This document shows, piece after piece, positions 8,531 through 15,535 of a DNA stretch of 64,000 bases; the stretch's first letter is position 1, and each line of letters opens with the position of its first letter. Below the pieces are notes generated by a model. That model was not told where the DNA came from, ran no database searches, and saw only the letters and a program-made list of their open reading frames with translations. A program made the position numbers and the translations under genes. The stretch lies in contig NZ_JAHDTI010000001.1 in assembly GCF_018531495.1 (NCBI RefSeq), forward strand, positions 806,001 to 870,000, in the 5' to 3' direction. The DNA comes from Nonomuraea sediminis (GTDB lineage Bacteria; Actinomycetota; Actinomycetes; Streptosporangiales; Streptosporangiaceae).

Positions 8531-8926
8531 TCAGCCCTGCTCCTGCAGGATCCAGCCGTTGCCGTCCAGATCGTTGAAGAAGACGAAGGAGTTCCACCGC
8601 TCGCCCCTGCCCTCGGACAGGGTGCCGTCCTTCTCGTAGTGCTTGACCGGGCTGACCTCCACGCCCCGCTCCGCCAGCTCGGCCCTGGCGGCCTCGATGT
8701 CGTCCACAACGATCTGCACCCCCTGCACCGATCCGGGCGCCGCGCCGGTGGGGACGCCGATGACGATGGAGCACCCCGACCCGGGCGGGGTCAGCTGCAC
8801 GAACCGGTTGTCCTGGTTGACCTGGGTGTCGTGGTCGACGTTCCAACCGAGCTTGTCGCTGTAGAACGCCTTGGCCTTGTCGATGTCGGTGACAGGGATC
8901 GGGATGACCTCGATCTTCCACTTCAT
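8531..8926 (-). CDS. VOC (glyoxalase/bleomycin-resistance) family protein
   Basis: A 131-residue single-module vicinal-oxygen-chelate protein. The ATG at 8926 is preceded by AAAGGA at good spacing. The two beta-alpha-beta-beta-beta halves are visible: IPIPVTDIDKAKAFYSDKLGWNV in the first and VDDIEAARAELAERGVEVSP, then FNDLDGNGWILQEQG in the second. These proteins are metal-dependent lyases or dioxygenases, or bind and sequester antibiotics; the substrate cannot be inferred. Its stop lies three bases from the convergent methyltransferase stop. Confidence 0.88.
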   Translation of the reverse strand: MKWKIEVIPIPVTDIDKAKAFYSDKLGWNVDHDTQVNQDNRFVQLTPPGSGCSIVIGVPTGAAPGSVQGVQIVVDDIEAARAELAERGVEVSPVKHYEKDGTLSEGRGERWNSFVFFNDLDGNGWILQEQG

Positions 8927-8990
8927 GCCTGTGTCCTTTCTCTCTGACCATGCGTCGAACGACAGGCGGGGCAATCGACAGCGATTCCCA

Positions 8991-10217
8991 TCAATGTTGG
9001 TAGGCGCCCGCGTCCGGGGTGGAGGGCAGCGCCTTGGACAGGGACGACTTGGCCCCGCCGTACCAGTCGGGCGACAGGGAGACGCCGCGGCCGATCGCCG
9101 GTGAGCCGGAGCGCAGGTGCAGGTCGGACGTGGAGACGAAGCGCGGGTCTGCCTTGACCGACCTGGGGCCGAGCTTGAACTTGAAGCTGCGGGCCTGGTA
9201 GACGCTGCCCGCCTCATCGGCGCCCTTGCCGTCCTCGTACCCGGCCTGGCCGCCGACCGAGATGACGTTGTTGCGCAGCTTGAGTATCGAAGGGCCGCAC
9301 CCGTCGCCGCAGGACCAGCCGATCGTGTCGCGGGCGGGCAGGGAGACCGAGTTCTGCACGGCGATCGTGCCGAGCACCGGGCCGACGACGTGGCCGGAGC
9401 CGCGGGTGACCAGGAAGGAGCCGCGTTTCCTGGTGGAGGTGACCACGTTGAAGGCGAACACGTTGCCGGTGGCGGTCCTGCCCTTCTGCGCGCCCAGCTC
9501 GGTGAAGGTCTCGTTGTTCCTGGCGATGTTGTGCAGCACCAGGTTGCGGTCGCCGTTGAACACCTCGACCGCGGCGCCGTCGGTGCTGTAGTCGTGGCTG
9601 CTCGCGTAGCTGCCGGTGATGGTGTTGCCGGTGACCAGGTTGTCGTCGCCGTTGAGCAGCACGCCGAACGCGCCGGAGTCGTTGTCGGGTGTGTCGTCGT
9701 CGACGCTCATCCTGTTGTTGCCGGTGAGCTTGCTGTCACGGATCGTGTTGTGCGTCCCTGACGGCGTGACCCAGACCCCGGCGATGTTCTTGTCGGCCTG
9801 GACCTCGCTCAGCACGTTGCCGTCGCCCGCGACCTCGAAGCCGGCCCAGCGGCAGCCGGTGGCGCGCAGCCCGCTGATGCGCCAGTGGGAGCCGTCGACC
9901 AGGACGCACTCCCCCGTGATCTTCGCCAGCGGCCCCTTGCCGTAGGCCTGCGCCACGATCGGCCTGGCCGCGGTGCCCTTGGCCGACAGCTTCAGCTCGC
10001 CGTCGAAGCTGCTGCCGCGCTTGAAGCTGATCGCGTCGCCGGGCTTCAGATCGGCCGCGTTGACCTTGTCCAGCGACTTCCACGGCGCCGTGGCACTCGT
10101 GCCCGAAGCGTTGTCGCTACCCGCTCTGGAGTCGACGTAGTACGTGGTCCCGGCCCGCTGCTGCAAGGGGACGGCCGGCAGAAGCGCGGCCATGACGGCC
10201 ACGGACAGCAACCTCAT
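8991..10217 (-). CDS. Secreted right-handed parallel beta-helix protein (pectate-lyase-like)
   Basis: A 408-residue exported protein. The N-terminus MRLLSVAVMAALLPAVPL is a signal peptide. YYVDSRAGSDNASGTSATAPWKSLDKVNA is the typical opening of the pectate-lyase superfamily/PbH1 beta-helix fold. Repeated Asn-rich rungs follow (NTIRDSKLTGNN, NLVTGNTITGS, NLVLHNIARNN), with SGSPAIGRG and PDAGAYQH at the end. This suggests a carbohydrate-binding or polysaccharide-lyase role outside the cell. The catalytic residues of a specific lyase family are not evident. The ribosome-binding site is weak. Confidence 0.82.
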   Translation of the reverse strand: MRLLSVAVMAALLPAVPLQQRAGTTYYVDSRAGSDNASGTSATAPWKSLDKVNAADLKPGDAISFKRGSSFDGELKLSAKGTAARPIVAQAYGKGPLAKITGECVLVDGSHWRISGLRATGCRWAGFEVAGDGNVLSEVQADKNIAGVWVTPSGTHNTIRDSKLTGNNRMSVDDDTPDNDSGAFGVLLNGDDNLVTGNTITGSYASSHDYSTDGAAVEVFNGDRNLVLHNIARNNETFTELGAQKGRTATGNVFAFNVVTSTRKRGSFLVTRGSGHVVGPVLGTIAVQNSVSLPARDTIGWSCGDGCGPSILKLRNNVISVGGQAGYEDGKGADEAGSVYQARSFKFKLGPRSVKADPRFVSTSDLHLRSGSPAIGRGVSLSPDWYGGAKSSLSKALPSTPDAGAYQH

Positions 10218-10343
10218 GAGAGCACACCACTATCCAGTTTGGAACGAGAGAAAACGGCAGGCGCCAACGGTAGCGTGATCACCCCTGTACCGCCATAGCT
10301 CCGTTCAGCCCTTGAATGATATTTGGGCGATACCATCGGTTCC

Positions 10344-10775
10344 GTGAACCGAGTCCAGTCGACCTACTCCTTCCGCATGGGCGTGCTGGGGGCGATGGCC
10401 GAGGCGCGCTTCGCCGCCCGCATCGACGCGCTGGCCCTCAAGCCCAAGCACGTCGGGCTGATGCTGGCGCTGCAGACCGGCGGGCCCGCCGTACAGCTGG
10501 ACGTCGCCAGGCGGCTCGGCGTGGCGCCCAGCCTGGTCGTGTCGCTGGCCGACCATCTGGAGGCGCTCGGCGCGATCCAGCGCGTGCGCGACCAGGACGA
10601 CCGGCGCCGGCAGCTGCTGTCGATCACCGAGGAGGGCGGGCGACTGCTCGGCCGGTGCGCGGAACTGGCCGCCGAGCTGGACGAGGAGCTCACCGAGGGG
10701 CTCAGCGAGGCCGAGCGGGACGCGCTCGACGGCGCCCTGCGGACGCTCGCCGCGCGGGCAGGGCTGCCCGCCTGA
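10344..10775 (+). CDS. MarR-family transcriptional regulator
   Basis: A winged-helix regulator of about 143 residues. The GTG at 10344 is preferred; a TTG at 10323 would add seven residues. No Shine-Dalgarno is visible before either, so the transcript may be leaderless. Residues about 35-100 contain the MarR core (LDVARRLGVAPSLVVSLADHLEALGAIQRVRDQDDRRRQLLSITEEG), where DDRR marks the wing. MarR proteins usually repress an adjacent efflux or catabolic gene in response to small aromatic ligands. Its divergent neighbour is the beta-helix gene and its downstream neighbour a histidine kinase, so the target is unclear. Confidence 0.85.
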   Translation: MNRVQSTYSFRMGVLGAMAEARFAARIDALALKPKHVGLMLALQTGGPAVQLDVARRLGVAPSLVVSLADHLEALGAIQRVRDQDDRRRQLLSITEEGGRLLGRCAELAAELDEELTEGLSEAERDALDGALRTLAARAGLPA

Positions 10776-10808
10776 CCCAAGGGCTCATTGAGGAAACTTT
10801 TCTTTCTC

Positions 10809-10838
10809 TCGACATCCGGCTGGGATACCGATTAGTAG
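10809..10838 (+). promoter_or_regulatory. Candidate leaderless promoter of the orphan histidine kinase
   Basis: TCGACA (10809-10814) and TAGTAG (10833-10838) are separated by 18 bases, and the GTG start lies nine bases after the -10 box. The mRNA would have almost no leader. Confidence 0.4.
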
Positions 10839-10847
10839 CCTCGGGAC

Positions 10848-12185
10848 GTGTCACGCATATGGGCGAGGTCCCTCCGTGGACGGGTCACGCTCATTGCGAC
10901 CGCCGTAGCCGCGTCCGTCCTGATTCCCGTCGGGGTGGGCGGTGTTCTTGTCGCCCGGTCCGTGGTGGCCGGCATGGTGTGGAAACAGACCAGGGACGCC
11001 GCCGCCCACGTCACGTCCGAGCTCAGGGACGGCGACCTTCCCTCCGGCCTGATCCCGCTGTCGGACTCCAGCGTGGATCTGCTGCAGGTGGTCAACCCGG
11101 GCGGCACGGTGGTCGCCACGAGCGAAGCGGCGCGAGGGCTCCCGCCGCTCAGTGACGTATGGCCGAGTCCGGACGACCGGATCGTCAGCACCACCAACTG
11201 CCTGCGTTCCCGGTGCTTCCATCTCACGGCCGTCCGCCTCAACACCGCCGCCGACTCACCTGTCGTCTACGCCGGACGCACGACTCCCGGCATCCTTTCC
11301 ACTCGCGTACTGGAGGCCATCGTCTTCATCCAGGTCGCCATACTGACCGGCATCGCAGCCTGGGCCACCTGGCTGGTGACCGGCCGCGCGCTGCGTCCCG
11401 TCGCCGAGATGCGCTCGGAGCTGGACGAGGTCAACGCCAGCGACCTGAGCCGCCGCGTCACCGAGCCGTCGGGCGAGGACGAGGTGGCTCAGCTGGCCCG
11501 CTCGATAAACGGCACGCTGGCCCGGCTGGAACGTTCCGCCGAGCAGCAACGCCAGTTCGCCTCCGACGCCTCGCACGAGCTGCGCACCCCCATCGCCGGG
11601 CTGCGCGCCCAGCTGGAGAGCGCCCAGCTCTACCCCGAGGACACCGACATCAACATCCTGGTGGAGAGCGCGCTGCGCGACACCGACAGGCTCGAGGCGA
11701 TCATCACCGACCTGCTGCTGCTCGCCCGCATCGGCTCGCGCGTGGACGTCGTCAAGGAGCGGGTCGACCTGGGGGGCCTGGTCCGCGAGGAGCTGTCCGG
11801 CCGCGACGACAAGCATCCCGTACGGCTGGCCGTGACGGACGGCGTCATCGTGGAGGGCGTCAGGCTCCAGCTGGCCCGCCTGCTCACCAACCTGCTCGAC
11901 AACGCCGAGCGGCACGCCGAGTCGCTGGTCACCATCGAGGTCGCGCGGGTGGACGGCACCGCGATCCTGGCCGTGGAGAACGACGGCTCGAAGATCGCCC
12001 CTCAGGACCGCGACCGGATCTTCGAGCGGTTCACCCGCCTGGACGCCGCCCGCAGCCGCGACGCCGGCGGCACCGGGCTGGGGCTGGCCATCGCCAGGGA
12101 CGTGGCACTGGCCCACCGCGGCACGATCACGGCGGAGGAATCGACCCTAGGGCCCCGTTTCGTGCTGCGCCTGCCCGCCGTATAG
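10848..12185 (+). CDS. Sensor histidine kinase (HAMP-HisKA-HATPase), orphan
   Basis: A 445-residue membrane sensor kinase. Helix TM1 (about 12-40) and TM2 (about 155-178) enclose an extracytoplasmic region that carries two cysteines (NCLRSRCF) that could form a disulphide. A HAMP linker (about 178-230) leads to the HisKA box DASHELRTP with phospho-acceptor His243. An ATPase domain follows, with N-box NLLDNAERHA and G-box GGTGLGLAIARDVA. No response regulator gene is adjacent. Instead a PF04672 methyltransferase follows 14 bases later, probably in the same transcript. The GTG start has no Shine-Dalgarno and fits a leaderless promoter. Confidence 0.9.
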   Translation: MSRIWARSLRGRVTLIATAVAASVLIPVGVGGVLVARSVVAGMVWKQTRDAAAHVTSELRDGDLPSGLIPLSDSSVDLLQVVNPGGTVVATSEAARGLPPLSDVWPSPDDRIVSTTNCLRSRCFHLTAVRLNTAADSPVVYAGRTTPGILSTRVLEAIVFIQVAILTGIAAWATWLVTGRALRPVAEMRSELDEVNASDLSRRVTEPSGEDEVAQLARSINGTLARLERSAEQQRQFASDASHELRTPIAGLRAQLESAQLYPEDTDINILVESALRDTDRLEAIITDLLLLARIGSRVDVVKERVDLGGLVREELSGRDDKHPVRLAVTDGVIVEGVRLQLARLLTNLLDNAERHAESLVTIEVARVDGTAILAVENDGSKIAPQDRDRIFERFTRLDAARSRDAGGTGLGLAIARDVALAHRGTITAEESTLGPRFVLRLPAV

Positions 12186-12199
12186 GGAAAAATGAGGGG

Positions 12200-13009
12200 A
12201 TGATCCCCCGCGGCGTGGACCCGCACATCCCCAACGCGGCCCGCATGTACGACTACTTCCTCGGCGGCAAGGACAACTTCCAGGCCGACAGGGACTTGGC
12301 CGAGCTGGTCTTGAGCGTGCTGCCCGACGCCAGGGAGGGCACCAGGCAGAACCGCAAGCTGATCGGGCGGGTGGTCCGCTACCTGGTGGAGGCGGGCGTC
12401 AGGCAGTTCCTCGACCTGGGCTCAGGGCTGCCCGCGGCGGAGAACGTGCACGAGGTGGCGCAGCGGTACGCGCCGGACGCCCGGGTGGTGTACGTGGACG
12501 TCGACCCCGTCGTGTGCGCCCACGGCCGCGCCCTGCTGGCCGGGCCCGGCCAGGTGGCGATGGTGGAGGCGGACGCCAGGACGCCCGCGGCCATGCTCGG
12601 GCATCCCGCCGTGCGCGAACTGCTCGACTTCTCCCAGCCGGTCGCGGTGCTCATGATGTTCTTCCTGCACCTGGTGCCCGACGAGGACGAACCGCAGAAG
12701 TTCGTCGCCGCCTACCGCGAGGCGCTGGCGCCGGGCAGCTACCTGGCGATCTCGCACGTGGGCTCCGACACCGCGCCGGAGCGCACGACCCGCATCACCG
12801 ACTTCTACCGGCAGGCCAACCAGCCCTTCTGCCCGCGTCCCCGCGCCGAGATCGAGGCCTTCTTCGGCGACTTCGCCTTCATCGCGCCCGGCCTGGCGAC
12901 GGGGCTCGGACCCGAGGTCGTCTGGCCCTTCGCCGACCGTGACGACATGCTCTTCCTCGACGAGGAGCTGGCCCGCATGGGTTACGCCGGCATCGCCCGC
13001 AAGCCCTGA
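12200..13009 (+). CDS. SAM-dependent methyltransferase (PF04672/DUF574 type), second copy
   Basis: A 269-residue methyltransferase with the same family landmarks as the gene at 7739: PNAARMYDYFLGGKDNFQADR, FLDLGSGLPAAENVHEVAQRY, VYVDVDPVVCAHGRALL and GIARKP at the end. The ATG at 12200 has a purine-rich AGGGG directly upstream with short spacing. It begins 14 bases after the histidine kinase gene, so the two are probably co-transcribed, which is an unusual pairing. The methyl acceptor is unknown. Confidence 0.87.
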   Translation: MIPRGVDPHIPNAARMYDYFLGGKDNFQADRDLAELVLSVLPDAREGTRQNRKLIGRVVRYLVEAGVRQFLDLGSGLPAAENVHEVAQRYAPDARVVYVDVDPVVCAHGRALLAGPGQVAMVEADARTPAAMLGHPAVRELLDFSQPVAVLMMFFLHLVPDEDEPQKFVAAYREALAPGSYLAISHVGSDTAPERTTRITDFYRQANQPFCPRPRAEIEAFFGDFAFIAPGLATGLGPEVVWPFADRDDMLFLDEELARMGYAGIARKP

Positions 13010-13013
13010 CCGG

Positions 13014-13616
13014 TCAGCGGGGCGGCAGGCTGGCGTGCGGGGTCCAGGAGGCGTCGCCGGCCATGATGCCGGTGATGGCCCAGCGCTCGTGGTCGCGCCA
13101 GGCGCCGTCGATGAACAGCAGGTCGGGCGAGACCCCCTCGTAGCGGAAGCCGAGACGCCTGACGAGCTTGATGGAGGCCTGGTTGTCCGGCTGGATCTGC
13201 GCCTCCAGCCGGTGCAGCCGCAGCTGCGAGAAGGCGTAGCCGAGCACCAGCCCGACCCCCTCGGCCATGAGCCCCTGCCCGGCCGACGGCGCGAAGGCCG
13301 CGTAGCCCAGGGAGCCGTTCTGGAAGCGGCCGCGGATGATGCTGTTGATGTTGACCGATCCCGCGATGGCGCCCGTGTCGCGGCGGCAGACCAGCAGCCC
13401 CTGGTTGGTCGTGTGGTCGAAGCGCCGCAGGTAGGTCTGGAACTCCTCGGCCGTGCCCGGCAGCGACATCCACGGATGGTGCAGCGCCGTGCTGGCGTGC
13501 ACCAGCTCCACGAACTCGTCCTGGTCCGCCGGCCCGATCGCGCGCAGCGTGACCCGCGAACCGTCGTCCACTCCGGCCAGAAAGGCCTCGATCTCCCGTG
13601 CCGTCTCAGAATTCAC
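13014..13616 (-). CDS. GNAT-family N-acetyltransferase (RimJ/RimL-like)
   Basis: About 200 residues. The frame stays open upstream through a tRNA gene, so the start is placed at the first GTG after that (13616), giving MNSETAREIEAF. A GTG 14 codons later is an alternative. The acetyltransferase_3 fold is recognisable: VTLRAIGPADQDEFVELV, then TGAIAGSVNINSIIRG, the acetyl-CoA loop SAGQGLMAEGVGLVLGYAF, and LEAQIQPDNQASIKLVRRLGFRYEG. It probably acetylates a protein N-terminus or an amine-bearing small molecule. Its stop faces that of the methyltransferase four bases away. Confidence 0.85.
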   Translation of the reverse strand: MNSETAREIEAFLAGVDDGSRVTLRAIGPADQDEFVELVHASTALHHPWMSLPGTAEEFQTYLRRFDHTTNQGLLVCRRDTGAIAGSVNINSIIRGRFQNGSLGYAAFAPSAGQGLMAEGVGLVLGYAFSQLRLHRLEAQIQPDNQASIKLVRRLGFRYEGVSPDLLFIDGAWRDHERWAITGIMAGDASWTPHASLPPR

Positions 13617-13744
13617 AAAACGGCATGGAACCAGAGACGCGGGTGAGAGTCGAACTCGTTCAGGCCGCGGTCGCGGGCGGGTGGTTACGGCGGTGCCGTG
13701 GTGACCATCCTTCGCCGGCCGTGCACCTGTCGGCGACCGCGGCA

Positions 13745-13815
13745 GTGGATCGGCAGGGACTCGAACCCTGAACTCCTGCTTGCAAGGCAGACATGATTCC
13801 TTTTCACCATCGACC
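13745..13815 (-). tRNA. tRNA-Ala (anticodon UGC), atypical sequence
   Basis: A 71-base cloverleaf can be folded by eye on the minus strand. The anticodon stem TCTGC/GCAGG encloses loop CTTGCAA, giving anticodon TGC with U33. The T arm is CAGGG-TTCGAGT-CCCTG. The D arm is GTGA/TCAT with a GG-containing loop, and the acceptor GGGTCGA pairs with CCGATCC apart from one A-C mismatch. A G3-U70 wobble, the alanine identity element, is present. CCA is not encoded. It lacks the common D-arm sequence of housekeeping tRNA-Ala, so it may be a divergent or specialised copy. Confidence 0.8.
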
Positions 13816-13900
13816 CAGGAGAATGCCCGTCGCGGATCCCGGCCGATCGGGTCCCACGGGCTCTGCCTCAGAGACGGCAGCTTCCGAGGTGGCAAAGACA

Positions 13901-13931
13901 AAGCCGCCCGGAGCGGTGCTCCGGGCGGCTT
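13901..13931 (-). terminator. Strong perfect hairpin terminator
   Basis: AAGCCGCCCGGAGC, loop GGT, then its exact 14-base complement. On the minus strand it follows the 23-residue ORF by 18 bases and precedes the tRNA. The U-tract is poor, which is common in actinomycetes; termination in either direction is possible. Confidence 0.75.
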
Positions 13932-13949
13932 CGCGATGACGTCATCGGG

Positions 13950-14021
13950 TCATACGGAAGCTCTCCGGAGCATGCGGCCGCACGCGTGTTCGGCGCTCAG
14001 CGGGAAGGCCGGGTTCGGCAC
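13950..14021 (-). CDS. Putative 23-residue peptide with own Shine-Dalgarno and terminator
   Basis: A tiny ORF on the minus strand beginning GTG (14021) with a textbook AAAGGAG six bases upstream. The encoded peptide starts MPNPAFPLSAEHACG and ends RMLRRASV, with one cysteine and a basic tail. It lies between the dicarboxylate transporter gene and tRNA-Ala, and is closed by the perfect terminator at 13901-13931. A 14-base palindrome CGATGACGTCATCG (13934-13947) separates stop and terminator. TACCGT about 40 bases upstream could be a -10 box. Function is unknown: it could be a genuine small protein, a leader peptide, or part of a regulatory RNA. The ribosome-binding site is the main evidence. 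Confidence 0.4.
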   Translation of the reverse strand: MPNPAFPLSAEHACGRMLRRASV

Positions 14022-14087
14022 GGTCAGCTCCTTTCCTGTAAGAACGTGATCTACGGTAGCCCCGGGATTCCGCGGCCCGCCACGCAT

Positions 14088-15410
14088 TTATCGCGCGGCG
14101 GCGGTGACTAGTTCCGGCTTGTCCTCGGGTCCCTCGTCCAGCAGGGTCGCCTCGTCGAAGGGCAGGTCGCCCGCGAGCACCCGGTCGAGGCGTTCGCGGT
14201 CCAGCTCGCGGGTCCAGGTCCCGATGAGGACGGTGGCGACCGCGTTGCCCGCGAAGTTGGTCAGCGCCCGCGCCTCGGACATGAAGCGGTCGATCCCGAC
14301 GATGAACCCGACGCCGTCGACCAGGTCGGGCCGGTGCGACTGCAGCCCGCCGGCGAGCACGGCCAGCCCGGACCCGGTGACGCCGGCGGCGCCCTTGGAC
14401 GCGATGACCATGAACACGAGCAGCCCGACCTGCTCGCCGATCGCCATCGGCTTGCCGCTCGCCTCGGCGATGAAGAGCGTGGCCATGGTCAGGTAGATGG
14501 CGGTGCCGTCCAGGTTGAAGGAGTACCCCGTCGGCACGGTGATCCCGGCCACCGTACGGCTGACGCCCAGGTGCTCCATCTTGGCGATCAGCCGTGGCAG
14601 CGCGGCCTCCGACGAGGAGGTCGACAGGATGAGCAGGAACTCGCGGCCCAGGTACCGCAGCAGCGACCAGAGGTTGATCCGGGTCATCGCCCACAGCAGG
14701 CCGCCGAGCACGACGCCGACGAACAGCAGGCAGGTGACGTAGAAGCCGATCATGATGATGGCCAGCGACTTGAGCGCGTCCAGCCCGGTGGCGCCGACCA
14801 CGGCCGCCATGGCGCCGAACGCGCCGACGGGCGCGGCCCACATGACCATGGCCAGGATGCGGAAGACGAGCCGCTGGACGTGCTCGACGGCGCGCAGGAT
14901 CGGCGCCCCCTTCTCGCCGAGCGCCAGCACGGCGAAGCCGGCCAGCAGCGCCACCACCAGCGTCTGCAGCACCTGCCCCGAGGTGAACGCCGACACCAGC
15001 GTGGTCGGGATGATGCCGAGCACGAACGTGGTCGTGTCGGTGGCGCCGCCCTCGGCGGCCGAGGACTCGGCGACCTTCTTGCCGGCGTCGGTCAGGTGGA
15101 GCGTGGCGCCCGGCTCCAGCACGTTGCCGACGAGCAGGCCGATGATCAGCGCGACGGTCGACATGACCAAGAAGTAGCCGATGGCCAGTCCGCCGACCTT
15201 GCCGACGCGGGCGGCCTTGGTGACCGAGCCGACGCCGAGCACGATCGTGACGAAGATGATCGGGCTGATCATCATCTTGATCAGCGAGACGAAGCCGGTG
15301 CCGAGTGGTTTGAGCGCCTTGCCGACATCCGGCCAGATGAAGCCGACGAGGATCCCGAGCAGGACCGCCGCGATGACGGCCAGGTACAGGTAGCGGGTGC
15401 GATCACGCAT
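14088..15410 (-). CDS. dctA: Sodium/proton-dicarboxylate symporter (DAACS family, DctA/GltP-like)
   Basis: A 440-residue inner-membrane symporter for C4-dicarboxylates or glutamate/aspartate. The ATG at 15410 has GGAG about 11 bases upstream and opens directly into the first membrane helix. Family motifs are clear: the serine-rich re-entrant hairpin STSSSEAALP, the unwound helix NLDGTAIYLT, and GVTGSG of the second hairpin. Length is typical. The gene is divergent from a CitA/DctB-type histidine kinase and response regulator (15536-17670), the standard arrangement for dicarboxylate-induced uptake. dctA is preferred over gltP on this context. Confidence 0.88.
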   Translation of the reverse strand: MRDRTRYLYLAVIAAVLLGILVGFIWPDVGKALKPLGTGFVSLIKMMISPIIFVTIVLGVGSVTKAARVGKVGGLAIGYFLVMSTVALIIGLLVGNVLEPGATLHLTDAGKKVAESSAAEGGATDTTTFVLGIIPTTLVSAFTSGQVLQTLVVALLAGFAVLALGEKGAPILRAVEHVQRLVFRILAMVMWAAPVGAFGAMAAVVGATGLDALKSLAIIMIGFYVTCLLFVGVVLGGLLWAMTRINLWSLLRYLGREFLLILSTSSSEAALPRLIAKMEHLGVSRTVAGITVPTGYSFNLDGTAIYLTMATLFIAEASGKPMAIGEQVGLLVFMVIASKGAAGVTGSGLAVLAGGLQSHRPDLVDGVGFIVGIDRFMSEARALTNFAGNAVATVLIGTWTRELDRERLDRVLAGDLPFDEATLLDEGPEDKPELVTAAAR

Positions 15411-15493
15411 GGGGGGTTCTCCGGGCTGTGCGGGAAGTTCTGGCGCTGCGACTATGCGCCCGGGCGTGACGCAGGTCACCATTGCGTAAGTTT

Positions 15494-15517
15494 CGTTCAC
15501 AACCGGACCCGTGAACG
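15494..15517. promoter_or_regulatory. Candidate response-regulator binding site in the dctA/kinase intergenic region
   Basis: CGTTCAC and GTGAACG are 7-base perfect inverted repeats 10 bases apart. A second inverted repeat, GTGAC-N4-GTCAC, lies at 15466-15479. Both lie in the 125-base divergent region between transporter and kinase genes and are natural targets for the response regulator encoded at 17005. Confidence 0.45.
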
Positions 15518-15535
15518 CGTGAAGGGAGGGGTCGG

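Noticed and set aside
13620..13740. A second tRNA-like segment (GAGTTCGACTC motif on the minus strand) next to tRNA-Ala
   Set aside because: The T stem has two mismatches, and no acceptor pairing or anticodon stem of the right spacing exists. At most it is a remnant.
13617..13901. Extension of the GNAT coding frame upstream through the tRNA
   Set aside because: The frame overlaps a foldable tRNA and has no family similarity there; the GTG at 13616 is used instead.
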